Origin: DASTEQ01 sp040905185
Lineage (GTDB): Bacteria > Chloroflexota > Limnocylindria > QHBO01
Assembly (NCBI GenBank): GCA_040905185.1
Contig: JBBDRZ010000001.1
Coordinates: 248,001-312,000, forward strand
Reading direction: 5' to 3'
Length of the DNA stretch: 64,000 bases
The notes under the pieces were generated by a model. It had not been told where the DNA came from and did not search any database. It was given only the letters and a program-made list of their open reading frames with translations. Position 1 is the stretch's first letter, and the number at the start of each line of letters is the position of its first letter. Below are positions 52,735-61,745 of this stretch, in pieces. Made by a program: the position numbers and the translations under genes.

Positions 52735-55331
52735 GCGGCCGCGCCGTGAGCGGCCGCGCTAATGTGGCGGAACGCTTCGACCCCGCCACGTTCGAGGCGA
52801 AATGGCGCGATCGATGGGAGCGCGACGAGCTGTACCGCGCCCGCGACGACGCCCCAAGGCCCTTCTACCTGCTGACCATGTTCCCGTACACCAGCGGCGA
52901 TCTGCACATCGGTCACTGGTACGCCTCGACCGGACCCGACGTGCTGGCCCGAATGCACCGGATGCGGGGAGAGCAGGTGATGCTGCCGGTCGGCTTCGAC
53001 TCGTTCGGGCTGCCGGCCGAGAACGCGGCCATCGAGCGCGGCATCCACCCCGCCGAATGGACCTATCCCAACATCGACCAGATGCGGGCCCAGTTCCGGA
53101 CCTTGGGCGCCAGCTGGGACTGGTCGCGGGAAGTCGTCACCTCCGACCCGGAGTACTACCGCTGGACCCAGTGGCTCTTCCTCCAGTTCTATCGGGCCGG
53201 CCTGGCCTACAAGGCCATGGCCGCGGTCGACTGGTGTCCAAAGGACCTGGTCGTCCTGGCCAGGGAACAGGTGCTGGGGGCCGAGCGAACCTGCTGGCGG
53301 TGCGGGACGCCGGTCGTGAAGCGTGATCTGGAGCAGTGGTTCCTTCGGACCACCCGCTATGCCGATGAGCTGCTCGATTTCTCCGGGATGGACTGGCCCG
53401 AGCCGATCCTCCAGATGCAGACCAACTGGATCGGCCGATCCGAAGGCGCGGAAATCGACTTCCCGGTCGCCCCTGACGGAGCGGAGACCGATGCCGTCCA
53501 GCCGATCCGGGTCTTCACCACCCGCCCGGACACCATCTTCGGCGCCACGTTCATGGTCCTCGCCCCGGAGCATCCATTGGTGGCCCGGCTGACCACCGAT
53601 GATCGGCGGACCGAAGTCGAGGCGTATGTCACCGCTGCCCGACGCGAGACCGAGATCGAGCGCCTGAGCGCCGAGCGGGATCGCGCCGGGATCTTCATCG
53701 GCGCCTATGCGGTCAATCCGCTGAGCGAGGAGCGAATCCCAATCTGGATCGCCGACTACGTGCTGCCCGGCTATGGCACCGGCGCGATCATGGGGGTGCC
53801 CGCGCACGACGAACGCGACTTCGCCTTTGCGCGCCGCTATGAGCTCCCCATCCGCTACGTGGTGGCACCCCGGGGCACCGAACCGGCCCAAGACGCCGCG
53901 TTCGTGGCGCACACCGATGACGAGGTGCTCATCAACTCGGGCGCGTTCACCGGCATGAGCGCAACGGAAGGCATCCGGGCCATCACCGCCCACGTCGCCG
54001 ACCGAGGAATGGGCGGGCCGGCCGTGTCATACAAGCTCCGTGACTGGCTGGTGAGTCGTCAGCGGTACTGGGGCGCCCCCATCCCGATCGTGTATTGCGA
54101 TGTCCATGGGCCGCAGCCAGTCCCCGAGGCCGAGCTACCGGTGCTCCTGCCGCGTGACGTGGACTTCGCCCCCACGGGCGTCTCGCCGCTTCAGTCGCAC
54201 CCGGATTTCCTCGCCGCCACCTGCCCGGTCGGCGGCGAGCCGGCGCGACGCGAGACCGACACCATGGACACCTTCGTCGACTCGTCGTGGTACTACCTGC
54301 GCTACTGCTCCCCGCGGTTCGAGGCAGGCCCGTGGGATCCGGAAGCCATGCGTCACTGGATGCCGGTCGACCTGTACACCGGCGGCGCGGAACACGCGGT
54401 CCTGCATCTGCTGTACAGCCGCTTCTTCGTGAAGGCCCTGCGCGACATGGGCCATCTGGAGTTCGACGAACCGTTCATGGCCCTCCGCAACCAGGGCCAG
54501 ATCCTGGGCGCCGACCACCACCGGATGAGCAAGAGCCGCGGCAACGTCGTCAACCCCGACGAGCTGGTGGCCCGATACGGAGCCGATACCGTCCGCCTGT
54601 TCCTGCTCTTCATCGGGCCCTGGGACCAGGGTGGGCCATGGTCACCGACCGGCATCGAAGGCGTTTCGCGCTTCCTGACGCGTGTATGGAACCTGGCGCA
54701 TGCCCCGGTGAACGAGTCAGGGCGCCGTGGGCCAGCGCAGACCGTGCCGGGCATGCCGCTCTTCAACCCGATGACCGGGGAGATCCCCGGCAGCGGGGGC
54801 ACGTCCGCGGATCTCCTGCTGGCCGCAATCGAGGGCGGTAGCCGGGCGCTGCAGCGCGTGACCCACCAGACGATCGCCGCGGTCAGCGAAGACTACGCTG
54901 CCCTTCATTTCAACACCGCGATCGCCAAGCTCATGGAATTGACCACCGCCATTGCCCGGGCTCGAGATGACGAGCTGGCAGGGACCGATGCCTACCAAGG
55001 GGCGGTGGACACGCTGCTCCTGCTGCTGGCGCCGGCGGCGCCGCACCTGACCGAAGAGCTGTGGGAGCGCCGAGGGCGGCCGTACTCGATCCACCAGCAG
55101 CCCTGGCCGGTGGCGGACGAGGGCCTGGCGGCTGCGGACCTGATCGAGCTGCCGGTCCAGGTCGACGGCAGGCTGCGCGACCGGCTGCTTGTGGCGCCCG
55201 GCACCTCCGAAGCCGAAATTGAGCGGTTGGCGCTCGCATCGGCGCGGGTGCAGGCGCACCTCGACGGGCGGCCGCCGGCCCGCGTGGTCCACATCCCGGG
55301 CCGTCTGGTGAACGTGGTCACCACACGGTAA
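52731..55331 (+). CDS. leuS: Leucyl-tRNA synthetase
   Basis: An 866-aa class I synthetase charging tRNA-Leu. The HIGH motif is in YTSGDLHIGHWYASTGPD, the editing domain has TRPDTIFGATFMVLAPEHP and GVPAHDERDFAFA, and the KMSKS loop is RMSKSRGNVVNPDELV. An anticodon-binding helical domain and a C-terminal domain complete it. The start at 52731 overlaps the GNAT stop. An upstream ATG at 52707 would add eight residues. It is controlled by the T-box at 51799-52096. Confidence 0.97.
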   Translation: MSGRAVSGRANVAERFDPATFEAKWRDRWERDELYRARDDAPRPFYLLTMFPYTSGDLHIGHWYASTGPDVLARMHRMRGEQVMLPVGFDSFGLPAENAAIERGIHPAEWTYPNIDQMRAQFRTLGASWDWSREVVTSDPEYYRWTQWLFLQFYRAGLAYKAMAAVDWCPKDLVVLAREQVLGAERTCWRCGTPVVKRDLEQWFLRTTRYADELLDFSGMDWPEPILQMQTNWIGRSEGAEIDFPVAPDGAETDAVQPIRVFTTRPDTIFGATFMVLAPEHPLVARLTTDDRRTEVEAYVTAARRETEIERLSAERDRAGIFIGAYAVNPLSEERIPIWIADYVLPGYGTGAIMGVPAHDERDFAFARRYELPIRYVVAPRGTEPAQDAAFVAHTDDEVLINSGAFTGMSATEGIRAITAHVADRGMGGPAVSYKLRDWLVSRQRYWGAPIPIVYCDVHGPQPVPEAELPVLLPRDVDFAPTGVSPLQSHPDFLAATCPVGGEPARRETDTMDTFVDSSWYYLRYCSPRFEAGPWDPEAMRHWMPVDLYTGGAEHAVLHLLYSRFFVKALRDMGHLEFDEPFMALRNQGQILGADHHRMSKSRGNVVNPDELVARYGADTVRLFLLFIGPWDQGGPWSPTGIEGVSRFLTRVWNLAHAPVNESGRRGPAQTVPGMPLFNPMTGEIPGSGGTSADLLLAAIEGGSRALQRVTHQTIAAVSEDYAALHFNTAIAKLMELTTAIARARDDELAGTDAYQGAVDTLLLLLAPAAPHLTEELWERRGRPYSIHQQPWPVADEGLAAADLIELPVQVDGRLRDRLLVAPGTSEAEIERLALASARVQAHLDGRPPARVVHIPGRLVNVVTTR

Positions 55332-55451
55332 GACAGAGGTAACCGGGCGCGGGCTAGCCTGCCGGCCTGCTTCCGAGGCCCGGCGTCGAGTGCCCGGGCG
55401 TCGGGTCCCGGACGCAGACCAATTCGCGCTCGCCTCCCATGCAGGAGGCGC

Positions 55452-56051
55452 ATGACCCGATTCGACCTGGTCACCGTGGCCGCCGTGGGAGCCGCGGTGG
55501 TGCTGGCCGGAGCGGCGAGCCTTGCCCTGGTCGCCGGCGTCGCCCGGACGCCGGCCGATCCGTCATTTGCGCCCGACCCCTGGGCCACGCCCGCGCCGTC
55601 GATCGGGCATGAGGGAGAGCAGGGTGGTGAGCTGGTGGTGGACATCGAAGGCGGAGTCAACCTGCCCGGCATCCACCGGCTGCCCGCCGGGTCACGGGTC
55701 GCGGACGCGCTGACCGCGGCGGGTGGGTATGCCGAAGGCGCGGACCTGGCGGCCGCCGCGCGGAGCCTGAACCTGGCAGCCGCGGTGGTGGATGGGCAGC
55801 AGATCTACGTGCCCGTGCTCGGCGAGAACCCAGCGAGCGGGGGAAACGGTGGCGGCGATGGGCTGGTGAACCTCAATCGGGCCAGCCAGTCCGAGCTTGA
55901 GGCCCTTCCGGGAATCGGCCCGGTCACGGCGGCGCGGATCATCGCGGCGCGCACTGAGCGGCCGTTCGCGACGCTGGACGAATTGGTGACCCGTGAGGTG
56001 CTCACCGCACGCCAGCTGGAGCAGATCGCCGACCTGGTGACCGTCCTCTAG
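55452..56051 (+). CDS. comEA: Competence protein ComEA
   Basis: A 199-aa DNA receptor anchored by one N-terminal helix (7-30). A SLBB domain (about 60-120, VVDIEGGVNLPGIHRLPAGSRVADAL) precedes a helix-hairpin-helix DNA-binding tail (LVNLNRASQSELEALPGIGPVTAARIIAAR). It binds incoming DNA and passes it to the ComEC channel encoded 12 nt downstream. The 120 bp between leuS and comEA hold no gene. Confidence 0.93.
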   Translation: MTRFDLVTVAAVGAAVVLAGAASLALVAGVARTPADPSFAPDPWATPAPSIGHEGEQGGELVVDIEGGVNLPGIHRLPAGSRVADALTAAGGYAEGADLAAAARSLNLAAAVVDGQQIYVPVLGENPASGGNGGGDGLVNLNRASQSELEALPGIGPVTAARIIAARTERPFATLDELVTREVLTARQLEQIADLVTVL

Positions 56052-56063
56052 CCGGCGGCGCGC

Positions 56064-58976
56064 ATGGACCGGCGGGCTGCCTGGCTGCTGCCGGGCTTCG
56101 TGGCCGGGGTGACGGCGGGCATCGCGACCGCGGACGCCGGGTGGCTCGGCACGGCCGTGATAGCGGTCGTGATGGGTTGCTTCGTCGCGGGAGTTGGGCT
56201 GCGTCTCGTCGCTCGCCCCATTCTGGGGCTCGCGGCGCTCGTGGCCGCCGCCCTCCTGCTCGGGATGGCCCTGGGCGGCGTTCGAGGACTGGCGACCATC
56301 CCGCCCGGCGGCTCCGGCAGCGTCGACATACTTGCCGCCGACACGACCTGGCGGGTCACCGGGACCGTTGCCGATGAGCCGACACCCCGGGGCGACGCGA
56401 TCGACCTGGTGCTCGATGACCTCCAGCTGGCCGGCGGCGGCCTCCTGGCGGGGCGGGTCCTCGTCCGCGTCCCGCGATCCGCGGCGGTGACGGCCGGCGA
56501 CCGAGTCGCCGTTGCAGTCAGCATCTGGCCCCCGGATCCGGCGGACGCCGAGGGAATCGCGTACCGCGAGCGGCTACGGCGCCAGGGCATTGGGGCGCTG
56601 GGTCGGGCGTTCGAGGTCACCGTGATCGGACATCGGTCCGATCCGCTGACGGACAGCTTCGGCAGCGTCCGACGCTGGCTCCTGGACGGGCTGGTCACGA
56701 CGGTGCCCGAACCGGAGGCCTCGTTGGGGGCCGGCATCCTGCTTGGCGTGCGGGCCGGGATCGATCCGGCCGTGCGGGACGCGTTCGCGGTGGCCGGGCT
56801 GTCCCACGTGGTGGCCATCAGCGGCTGGAACGTCGCGATCGTGGTCGTGCTCATCGGCGCGCTGACGCGCCGTCTGCGTCGCCGAGCGGGGCCGGCGCTG
56901 CCCGCGGTGGTCGCCGTGGTGGCCGTCGCCGGGTACGTCGTGCTGGTGGGTGCCTCGCCGGCCGTGGTGCGGGCCGCGCTCATGGCCGGTGCCCTGCTCG
57001 TCAGCCGCCTGGGTGGGTCTCCCGCACACGCCGGCTCGGCGCTCATGGCGGCAGTGGTCGTGATGCTGGTCATCTCGCCGGCAGCCTTGTGGGACGTCGG
57101 CTTCCAGCTCTCGGCGCTGGCCACCGGCGGGCTGATCGTGCTCGGCGGCACTCTCGAGCAACGGCTGGCACGATGGCCGGCCTGGATCCGGACGCCAGTG
57201 GCGCTCACGGTGGCGGCCCAGCTGGCCACGCTTCCCGTCCTGCTGGCCACGTTCGAGCAGGTATCCCTTGTGGCGCCGCTGGCCAACGTGGTGGTCGTCC
57301 CGCTGGTGCCCGCCGTCATGGCCGGCTCCGCCCTGGCCGCGGTGGTCGGCGGCCTCGCCGCCGCCGTGCCACTCCCCGGGATAAGCGATGCGGCGGCATG
57401 GTTGGCCGGAGGGGCAGCGTGGCTCCCGTTGCGCGCCCTCATCGACGCCGGGACCGCGGCCGCTGAGCTGCCCCTGGCCGCGCTGCCGGTGACCGGAGGC
57501 CCGTGGCTCACCCTGGCCTGGTATCCGCTCCTGGGCCTCGCTGCGCGCCGCCTCTCGCGCCGCTCGGATCCAGGCCCGCCGACCGCGTCGCCGCTGGAGG
57601 TCGCCGGTCGCCTCGGCCTGCCCCAGGTGGCGCTTCCCGAGGCGGCGGCTTTCGCGACCGCCCTGACCTGGGTCGGCCGACCCCGACGCGCGGCGGCCGG
57701 CCTGGTGCTGGTCCTCACCGTGGCCACCGTCCTGACCGGGCCGGATGGCCGGCTGCACCTGACCGTGCTCGACGTCGGCCAAGGCGACGCGATCCTGATC
57801 GAGACGCCGGATGGGAGCACCGCCCTGGTCGACGCCGGCGTGGATCCGGACCTGACCATGCGGCGGATCGGCCAGGCTCTGGCGTTCCACGAGCGGCGAA
57901 TCGAGGTCGTGATCCTGACCCACCCGCACCAGGACCACCTGGGAGGACTGGGCGAGGTCCTGCGCCGGCACGAGGTGCGCCTGGTCGTGGACGGCGGGCG
58001 ACCGCCGCACGGAGAGCCTCACCAGCAGGTGTTGGCCGCCGCCCAGCACGAGCCGGGCGCCCGCGTGACGGCGGCTCGCGCCGGCCAGGTCATCCCGCTC
58101 GGACGCGGGGCGGAGTTCGAGATCCTCTTTCCGTCGGCCGACGACATCGCCCGCCCAGTGCCGGATGGCGACATCAACAACGCATCCATCGTTGGCCTCC
58201 TGCGCTATGGCCGTTTCAGCGCTCTGCTCACTGGGGACGCGGAGGCGCCCGTCGAGGCGCTGCTTGCCGAGCGGGGGCTGCTGCGCTCGGTCGACGTGCT
58301 GAAGGTCGGCCACCACGGGTCCGACTCGGGGACGACCGGTGCGTTCCTGGCCGTCATCCAGCCCTCCGTGGCCGTCATTTCGGCCGGCGTCGACAACCAA
58401 TACGGCCACCCGCATCGGTCCACCCTCGACAGCCTGGAGCAGGTGCTCGGGCTGACGGTGTACCGCACGGACCGGGATGGCAACGTCGAAGTCGTCACCG
58501 ATGGGTGGGCCTACTGGGTCATCAGCCGCCACGGCCAGACCGGCCCGACGCCGGCGCGAGGCGGTGACACGGTCCGGACGGGTAGGATCGAGCCATGGCC
58601 GTGCCCGACCGCTCCGCTGCCCGCCAGCTGCTCGCCGCCGACAACCCACCCGATTGGCTGGTCGTCCATTCCGAGGGCGTGGCCCGGGTGGCAGCCGAAG
58701 CCGCGCGGATCCTGGCCCGCAACGGGGTGGCGGTCGACGCGCTCCTGGTGGAGGCGGCGGGCCGGCTGCACGACATCGACAAGATGGGGACGCGGCCCAA
58801 CGGCCGCCACGGACTGGCGGGGGCGGAGCGCCTCACCGCATTGGGCTACCGGGAGCTGGCCGACCCGGTCGCCTCCCATCCCGTCACGTGCCTGCTCGAC
58901 CCCGAGCGGTCTCCGCGCGGCTGGCCGGCCATCTGTGTCTCGGTGGCCGACCGCCGGGTTGGCCAATCCTTCATGA
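56064..58976 (+). CDS. comEC: Competence channel ComEC, with an overlapping C-terminal extension
   Basis: A 970-aa reading frame. An OB-like N-terminal part and the polytopic competence domain (about 220-480, VVAISGWNVAIVVVLIG in it) precede the metallo-beta-lactamase-like nuclease domain (about 565-810). That domain has LTVLDVGQGDAILIETPDG, LTHPHQDHLGG and LKVGHHGSDSGTTGAF. Expected family homology ends near residue 830. The last 130 or so codons run out of frame through the next gene and look like an accidental extension (Trp/Arg/Pro/Ser-rich). Either a stop was lost or the sequence has a frameshift near 58550. Confidence 0.9.
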   Translation: MDRRAAWLLPGFVAGVTAGIATADAGWLGTAVIAVVMGCFVAGVGLRLVARPILGLAALVAAALLLGMALGGVRGLATIPPGGSGSVDILAADTTWRVTGTVADEPTPRGDAIDLVLDDLQLAGGGLLAGRVLVRVPRSAAVTAGDRVAVAVSIWPPDPADAEGIAYRERLRRQGIGALGRAFEVTVIGHRSDPLTDSFGSVRRWLLDGLVTTVPEPEASLGAGILLGVRAGIDPAVRDAFAVAGLSHVVAISGWNVAIVVVLIGALTRRLRRRAGPALPAVVAVVAVAGYVVLVGASPAVVRAALMAGALLVSRLGGSPAHAGSALMAAVVVMLVISPAALWDVGFQLSALATGGLIVLGGTLEQRLARWPAWIRTPVALTVAAQLATLPVLLATFEQVSLVAPLANVVVVPLVPAVMAGSALAAVVGGLAAAVPLPGISDAAAWLAGGAAWLPLRALIDAGTAAAELPLAALPVTGGPWLTLAWYPLLGLAARRLSRRSDPGPPTASPLEVAGRLGLPQVALPEAAAFATALTWVGRPRRAAAGLVLVLTVATVLTGPDGRLHLTVLDVGQGDAILIETPDGSTALVDAGVDPDLTMRRIGQALAFHERRIEVVILTHPHQDHLGGLGEVLRRHEVRLVVDGGRPPHGEPHQQVLAAAQHEPGARVTAARAGQVIPLGRGAEFEILFPSADDIARPVPDGDINNASIVGLLRYGRFSALLTGDAEAPVEALLAERGLLRSVDVLKVGHHGSDSGTTGAFLAVIQPSVAVISAGVDNQYGHPHRSTLDSLEQVLGLTVYRTDRDGNVEVVTDGWAYWVISRHGQTGPTPARGGDTVRTGRIEPWPCPTAPLPASCSPPTTHPIGWSSIPRAWPGWQPKPRGSWPATGWRSTRSWWRRRAGCTTSTRWGRGPTAATDWRGRSASPHWATGSWPTRSPPIPSRACSTPSGLRAAGRPSVSRWPTAGLANPS
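58583..58588 (+). promoter_or_regulatory. -10 hexamer of the HD gene
   Basis: TAGGAT 6 nt before the ATG at 58595, within the comEC 3' frame. There is no Shine-Dalgarno. Confidence 0.5.
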
Positions 58977-59152
58977 CTATCCGCGACCGGTTGGCCGACA
59001 TGGCGGCCCGCCACCCGGCGCACGCCAGCCAGATCGCGGCGGCGAACGGGCCGGCCGATGCCCTTGAGGCGAAACTGGCTCAGGCGGCCGGGCTGAGCCG
59101 CGCGGCGCTCGAAACGCAGCTTCGCGCCGCATGGGCGAACGGCGACCGATGA
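58595..59152 (+). CDS. HD domain-containing hydrolase
   Basis: A 185-aa protein with an HD metal site: His in LVVHSEGVARVAAEAARIL, the HD pair in AAGRLHDIDKMG, and a later His/Asp in VASHPVTCLLDPE. It is likely a phosphohydrolase acting on a nucleotide or sugar phosphate; the substrate is unknown. It lies wholly out of frame within the comEC 3' extension for its first 382 nt, and overlaps the holA start by 4 nt. Confidence 0.85.
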   Translation: MAVPDRSAARQLLAADNPPDWLVVHSEGVARVAAEAARILARNGVAVDALLVEAAGRLHDIDKMGTRPNGRHGLAGAERLTALGYRELADPVASHPVTCLLDPERSPRGWPAICVSVADRRVGQSFMTIRDRLADMAARHPAHASQIAAANGPADALEAKLAQAAGLSRAALETQLRAAWANGDR

Positions 59153-60189
59153 CCGGCTCGGTGCTCCTGGCCCACGGCGATGACGCGTACCTGATCGACC
59201 GATCGGTGGCCGCCTTCACCGAACGGGTGGGCGCGACCGACCGGGTGGTGCTGATTCCCGACCATGCGCCTGACGAGGCACTGCTGGCGCGGGCCGCCCT
59301 GGAGGCGGCGAGCGTCGGGCTGTTCGGGGCCCACTGCGTGGTCGTGCGGCAGCCGCTCCGCGCCGCGGGGACGTCGGGCAGCGCGGCCGATCGGCTGGTG
59401 GCTCTCGTCGAGCAGCTGCCCGATGGAGCGGCGCTGGCCCTGGCTGAGCTGCGTCCCTCCCGGGACGTGGGCCGTCCGCCGGCCCTCCTCAAGCGCCTCG
59501 AGACGGCCGTGCGGGCGGTGGGTGGCCGCGTGGATCCGTGCCCCGCCCCACGCCGCGACGAGCTTCGGGGCTGGGTCACCCGCCATGCCGCCGAGCTGGA
59601 GATCGCCATCCATCCGGCGGCCGCGGCAGCCCTGGCCCAGCGAATCGGAGGGGTCTGGGAGAACGACGTCGAGCGCAGCGAGCAGACGCGAATTGCGGAC
59701 GGCGAGCTGCGCAAGCTGGCGCTGGCCGCCGGGGGGCGACCGATCGAGGTGCCCGATGTCGAGTCCCTGGTGTCCGACACCCGACCGCCATCGGTCAATG
59801 CCGTCGCGAACGCGGTCGAGCGACGCGACCCGACCCGCGCGGCTGAAGCCCTGCGTCGAGCGCTGGCCGACGGCGAGCCGGTGCTGCGAATCATGGCCGC
59901 TCTTGAAGCCCGCCTGGTGGACCTCACCGTCGCCCGCGACCTGCTGACCAGGGGCGCGGGTGCGGCGGAGATCACCAGGCGCCTACGGCCCGGTAACCCG
60001 TCGGGCGCCGAGCGAGTGACGGCCGCCGCGCGACGCTACACCGGAGAGGAGCTGGAGGGAATGCTGCGGGGCCTGTTCGAGGCGGACCTGGCGATCAAGG
60101 CCAACACGGGTGAGCCGGAGGCCGCGGTCACGGCGTGGCTGGGCGAGTACGTCCTGGGCGCGGTGAAGGGCGCGGCGGTGGAGAGCTAG
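59149..60189 (+). CDS. holA: DNA polymerase III subunit delta
   Basis: A 346-aa clamp-loader subunit that opens the sliding clamp. It has the N-terminal HGDDAYLIDRSVAAF, the AAA+-like middle (LRPSRDVGRPPALLKRLETAVRAVGG) and the collar domain (ALADGEPVLRIMAALEARLVDLTVARDLL, then EELEGMLRGLFEADLAIKANTGEPEAAV). Place next to comEC is common for holA. The ATGA overlap fixes the start. Its stop codon lies in the first unit of a 15-bp tandem repeat. Confidence 0.9.
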   Translation: MTGSVLLAHGDDAYLIDRSVAAFTERVGATDRVVLIPDHAPDEALLARAALEAASVGLFGAHCVVVRQPLRAAGTSGSAADRLVALVEQLPDGAALALAELRPSRDVGRPPALLKRLETAVRAVGGRVDPCPAPRRDELRGWVTRHAAELEIAIHPAAAAALAQRIGGVWENDVERSEQTRIADGELRKLALAAGGRPIEVPDVESLVSDTRPPSVNAVANAVERRDPTRAAEALRRALADGEPVLRIMAALEARLVDLTVARDLLTRGAGAAEITRRLRPGNPSGAERVTAAARRYTGEELEGMLRGLFEADLAIKANTGEPEAAVTAWLGEYVLGAVKGAAVES

Positions 60190-60232
60190 CCGCTGGAGAG
60201 CTAGCCGCTGGAGAGCTAGCCGCTGGAGAGCT
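60181..60232 (+). repeat. 15-bp tandem repeat at the holA stop
   Basis: GAGAGCTAGCCGCTG three times in tandem, then a partial fourth copy (GAGAGCT). The unit is five codons long, so each full copy carries an in-frame TAG. The holA stop is the first of these. Confidence 0.9.
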
Positions 60233-60245
60233 GACCGGAGAAGGG

Positions 60246-60509
60246 CTAGGCGGCCCCGGCGCGGAGGACCCGGTCGCTCTCAATCGCGAACGTACAGCGC
60301 GCGTTCGACAGGCCCAGGATCCCGATCAGCTGATGGTCGATGTACAGCTGCTTGCATGGCAGGCACAGGGCGCCGGGAAGGGCGAAGAACAACCGCTCCT
60401 CGACGCTCTCGTCGCGGAAGGACGTGTCGAACACCGAGGTCAACAGGCTCCCGCCGCAATAGCGGCAGGACTCGACCGCGGCCGTTTCGCGCTTCCGAGA
60501 GGTGCTCAT
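60246..60509 (-). CDS. YgiT-type zinc-finger protein
   Basis: An 87-aa protein with two CxxC knuckles, C15/C18 (SCRYCGGSLL) and C49/C52 (CLPCKQLYIDHQ), in the pattern of YgiT/MqsA zinc domains. There is no helix-turn-helix and no toxin partner beside it. The start at 60509 gives the normal N-terminus. The 150 bp before it, up to rsfS, carry only a small hairpin. Confidence 0.7.
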   Translation of the reverse strand: MSTSRKRETAAVESCRYCGGSLLTSVFDTSFRDESVEERLFFALPGALCLPCKQLYIDHQLIGILGLSNARCTFAIESDRVLRAGAA

Positions 60510-60562
60510 GCGGCCGAGGATGGGGGCGGCCGTGCACCACCTCAATAGGACCCCCGTACCCT

Positions 60563-60579
60563 GGGCTGGTACCCAGCCC
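60563..60579 (-). terminator. Candidate hairpin after rsfS
   Basis: A 7-bp stem GGGCTGG/CCAGCCC with a 3-nt loop, about 80 bp past the rsfS stop. No T-run, so a weak call. Confidence 0.3.
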
Positions 60580-60660
60580 GTACAGCGAATCGCGCACCCA
60601 GGCCGAGCAAGCGGCGCACCGGAGCACCACCAACTGGTACTCGGGGCGTACTTCCGCCGG

Positions 60661-61026
60661 TCAGACCAGCCGGACCACGGCCGGGGCCGCGCTCCACAGC
60701 TTCTCGAGCCCGTAGCGCTCGCGTTCGTCGGGCGTGAACAGGTGAACGATGACGCTGCCGTAGTCGAGGAGCACCCATCGCGCGCCGGCGCGCCCCTCGA
60801 TTCCGAGCGGCCGGACCCCCTGTGCCCGCAGCTCCTCGACCAGCGCGCCGGCCAGGGCCGTGACCTGGCGGTCGGAACGGCCGGTGCCGATGACGAAGAA
60901 GTCGGCCAGCGAGGTGAGCTCCCCGGTGCGCAGCATGACGATGTCGCTGGCCTTGTGGTCGGACACGATCTCCACGATCCGGTGCGCCAGCTGGGCCGGG
61001 TCGAGCTCCGGGTGGAGCGGAGTCAC
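60661..61026 (-). CDS. rsfS: Ribosome silencing factor RsfS
   Basis: A 121-aa RsfS/Iojap protein that binds ribosomal protein uL14 and blocks subunit joining in starvation. Motifs are VEIVSDHKASDIVML, LADFFVIGTGRSDRQV, GARWVLLDYGSVIVHLFTPDERERYGLEKLW. The start is uncertain: GTG 61026 is taken, but a CTG at 61047 sits 5 nt after GGAGGA and could be a rare start. It follows nadD by 44 nt. Confidence 0.9.
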   Translation of the reverse strand: MTPLHPELDPAQLAHRIVEIVSDHKASDIVMLRTGELTSLADFFVIGTGRSDRQVTALAGALVEELRAQGVRPLGIEGRAGARWVLLDYGSVIVHLFTPDERERYGLEKLWSAAPAVVRLV

Positions 61027-61070
61027 GTTCGGGGTCGGCTGCTGCAGGTCGGTCCTCCGAGTCCGAGTGG

Positions 61071-61745
61071 CTATGGCTGGTACAGGCGGCGCTCGAGGAT
61101 CAGATCCTCGACGGCCCGCGGCACAAGGTAGCGGATGGCGCGGCCGGCCGCCACGCGACGCCGGATATCGGTCGCGCTGATGTCCAGCGCCGGCCCGCCC
61201 AGGAGGTGGATGCGGGCGGCCGCCTTCCCGAAGCGGCGGGCCAGGTCGGCGCGAGGCGGCAACGGCGTCCCGCTGCGCGGGCCGACGGCCCAGGGCGCCA
61301 GCTCGAGGAGCCGATCCGGCTCGCGCCACGAGTCCACCTGGGCCAGGCTGTCGGCAGCCATGACCAGCACCAGCTCGACTTCCGGCTGGCGCCGGCGCAG
61401 CTCGACCAGGGTGTCAACCGTGTACGACGGCCCTTCCCGCTCGAGCTCGACCAGCGACACGTCCAGGCGCGGGTCGTTGGCGATCGCGAGTCGGGTCATC
61501 AGGACTCGATCCGCCGCGTGGCTGATGGACCGTCCGCGCTTGTGGGGCGGGTGGGCCGCGGGGACCAGCAGAACCCGGGACAGGCCCAGATCGTCGGCCG
61601 CCAGGGTCGCCAGCCACAGATGACCGATGTGCGGAGGGTCGAACGTCCCCCCGAGGATGCCGATCCGCTCGACCTCAGCCGCCACGGGCAGTCCAACCGG
61701 CACCAGCCTGGTTCGGGCCTTCGACCGAGATGGACTGGCGGTCAC
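61071..61745 (-). CDS. nadD: Nicotinate-nucleotide adenylyltransferase
   Basis: A 224-aa enzyme making deamido-NAD from nicotinate mononucleotide and ATP. GILGGTFDPPHIGHLWLA is the nucleotide-binding start (with the HxGH motif) and ISATDIRRRVAAG is the ISSTxIR-type signature. The GTG start at 61745 overlaps the obgE stop (GTGA). The order obgE-nadD-rsfS is common in bacteria. Confidence 0.94.
   Translation of the reverse strand: MTASPSRSKARTRLVPVGLPVAAEVERIGILGGTFDPPHIGHLWLATLAADDLGLSRVLLVPAAHPPHKRGRSISHAADRVLMTRLAIANDPRLDVSLVELEREGPSYTVDTLVELRRRQPEVELVLVMAADSLAQVDSWREPDRLLELAPWAVGPRSGTPLPPRADLARRFGKAAARIHLLGGPALDISATDIRRRVAAGRAIRYLVPRAVEDLILERRLYQP

Noticed and set aside
56574..58649. A 691-aa open frame on the minus strand opposite comEC
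   Set aside because: Antisense shadow of comEC, low-complexity composition, no motif.
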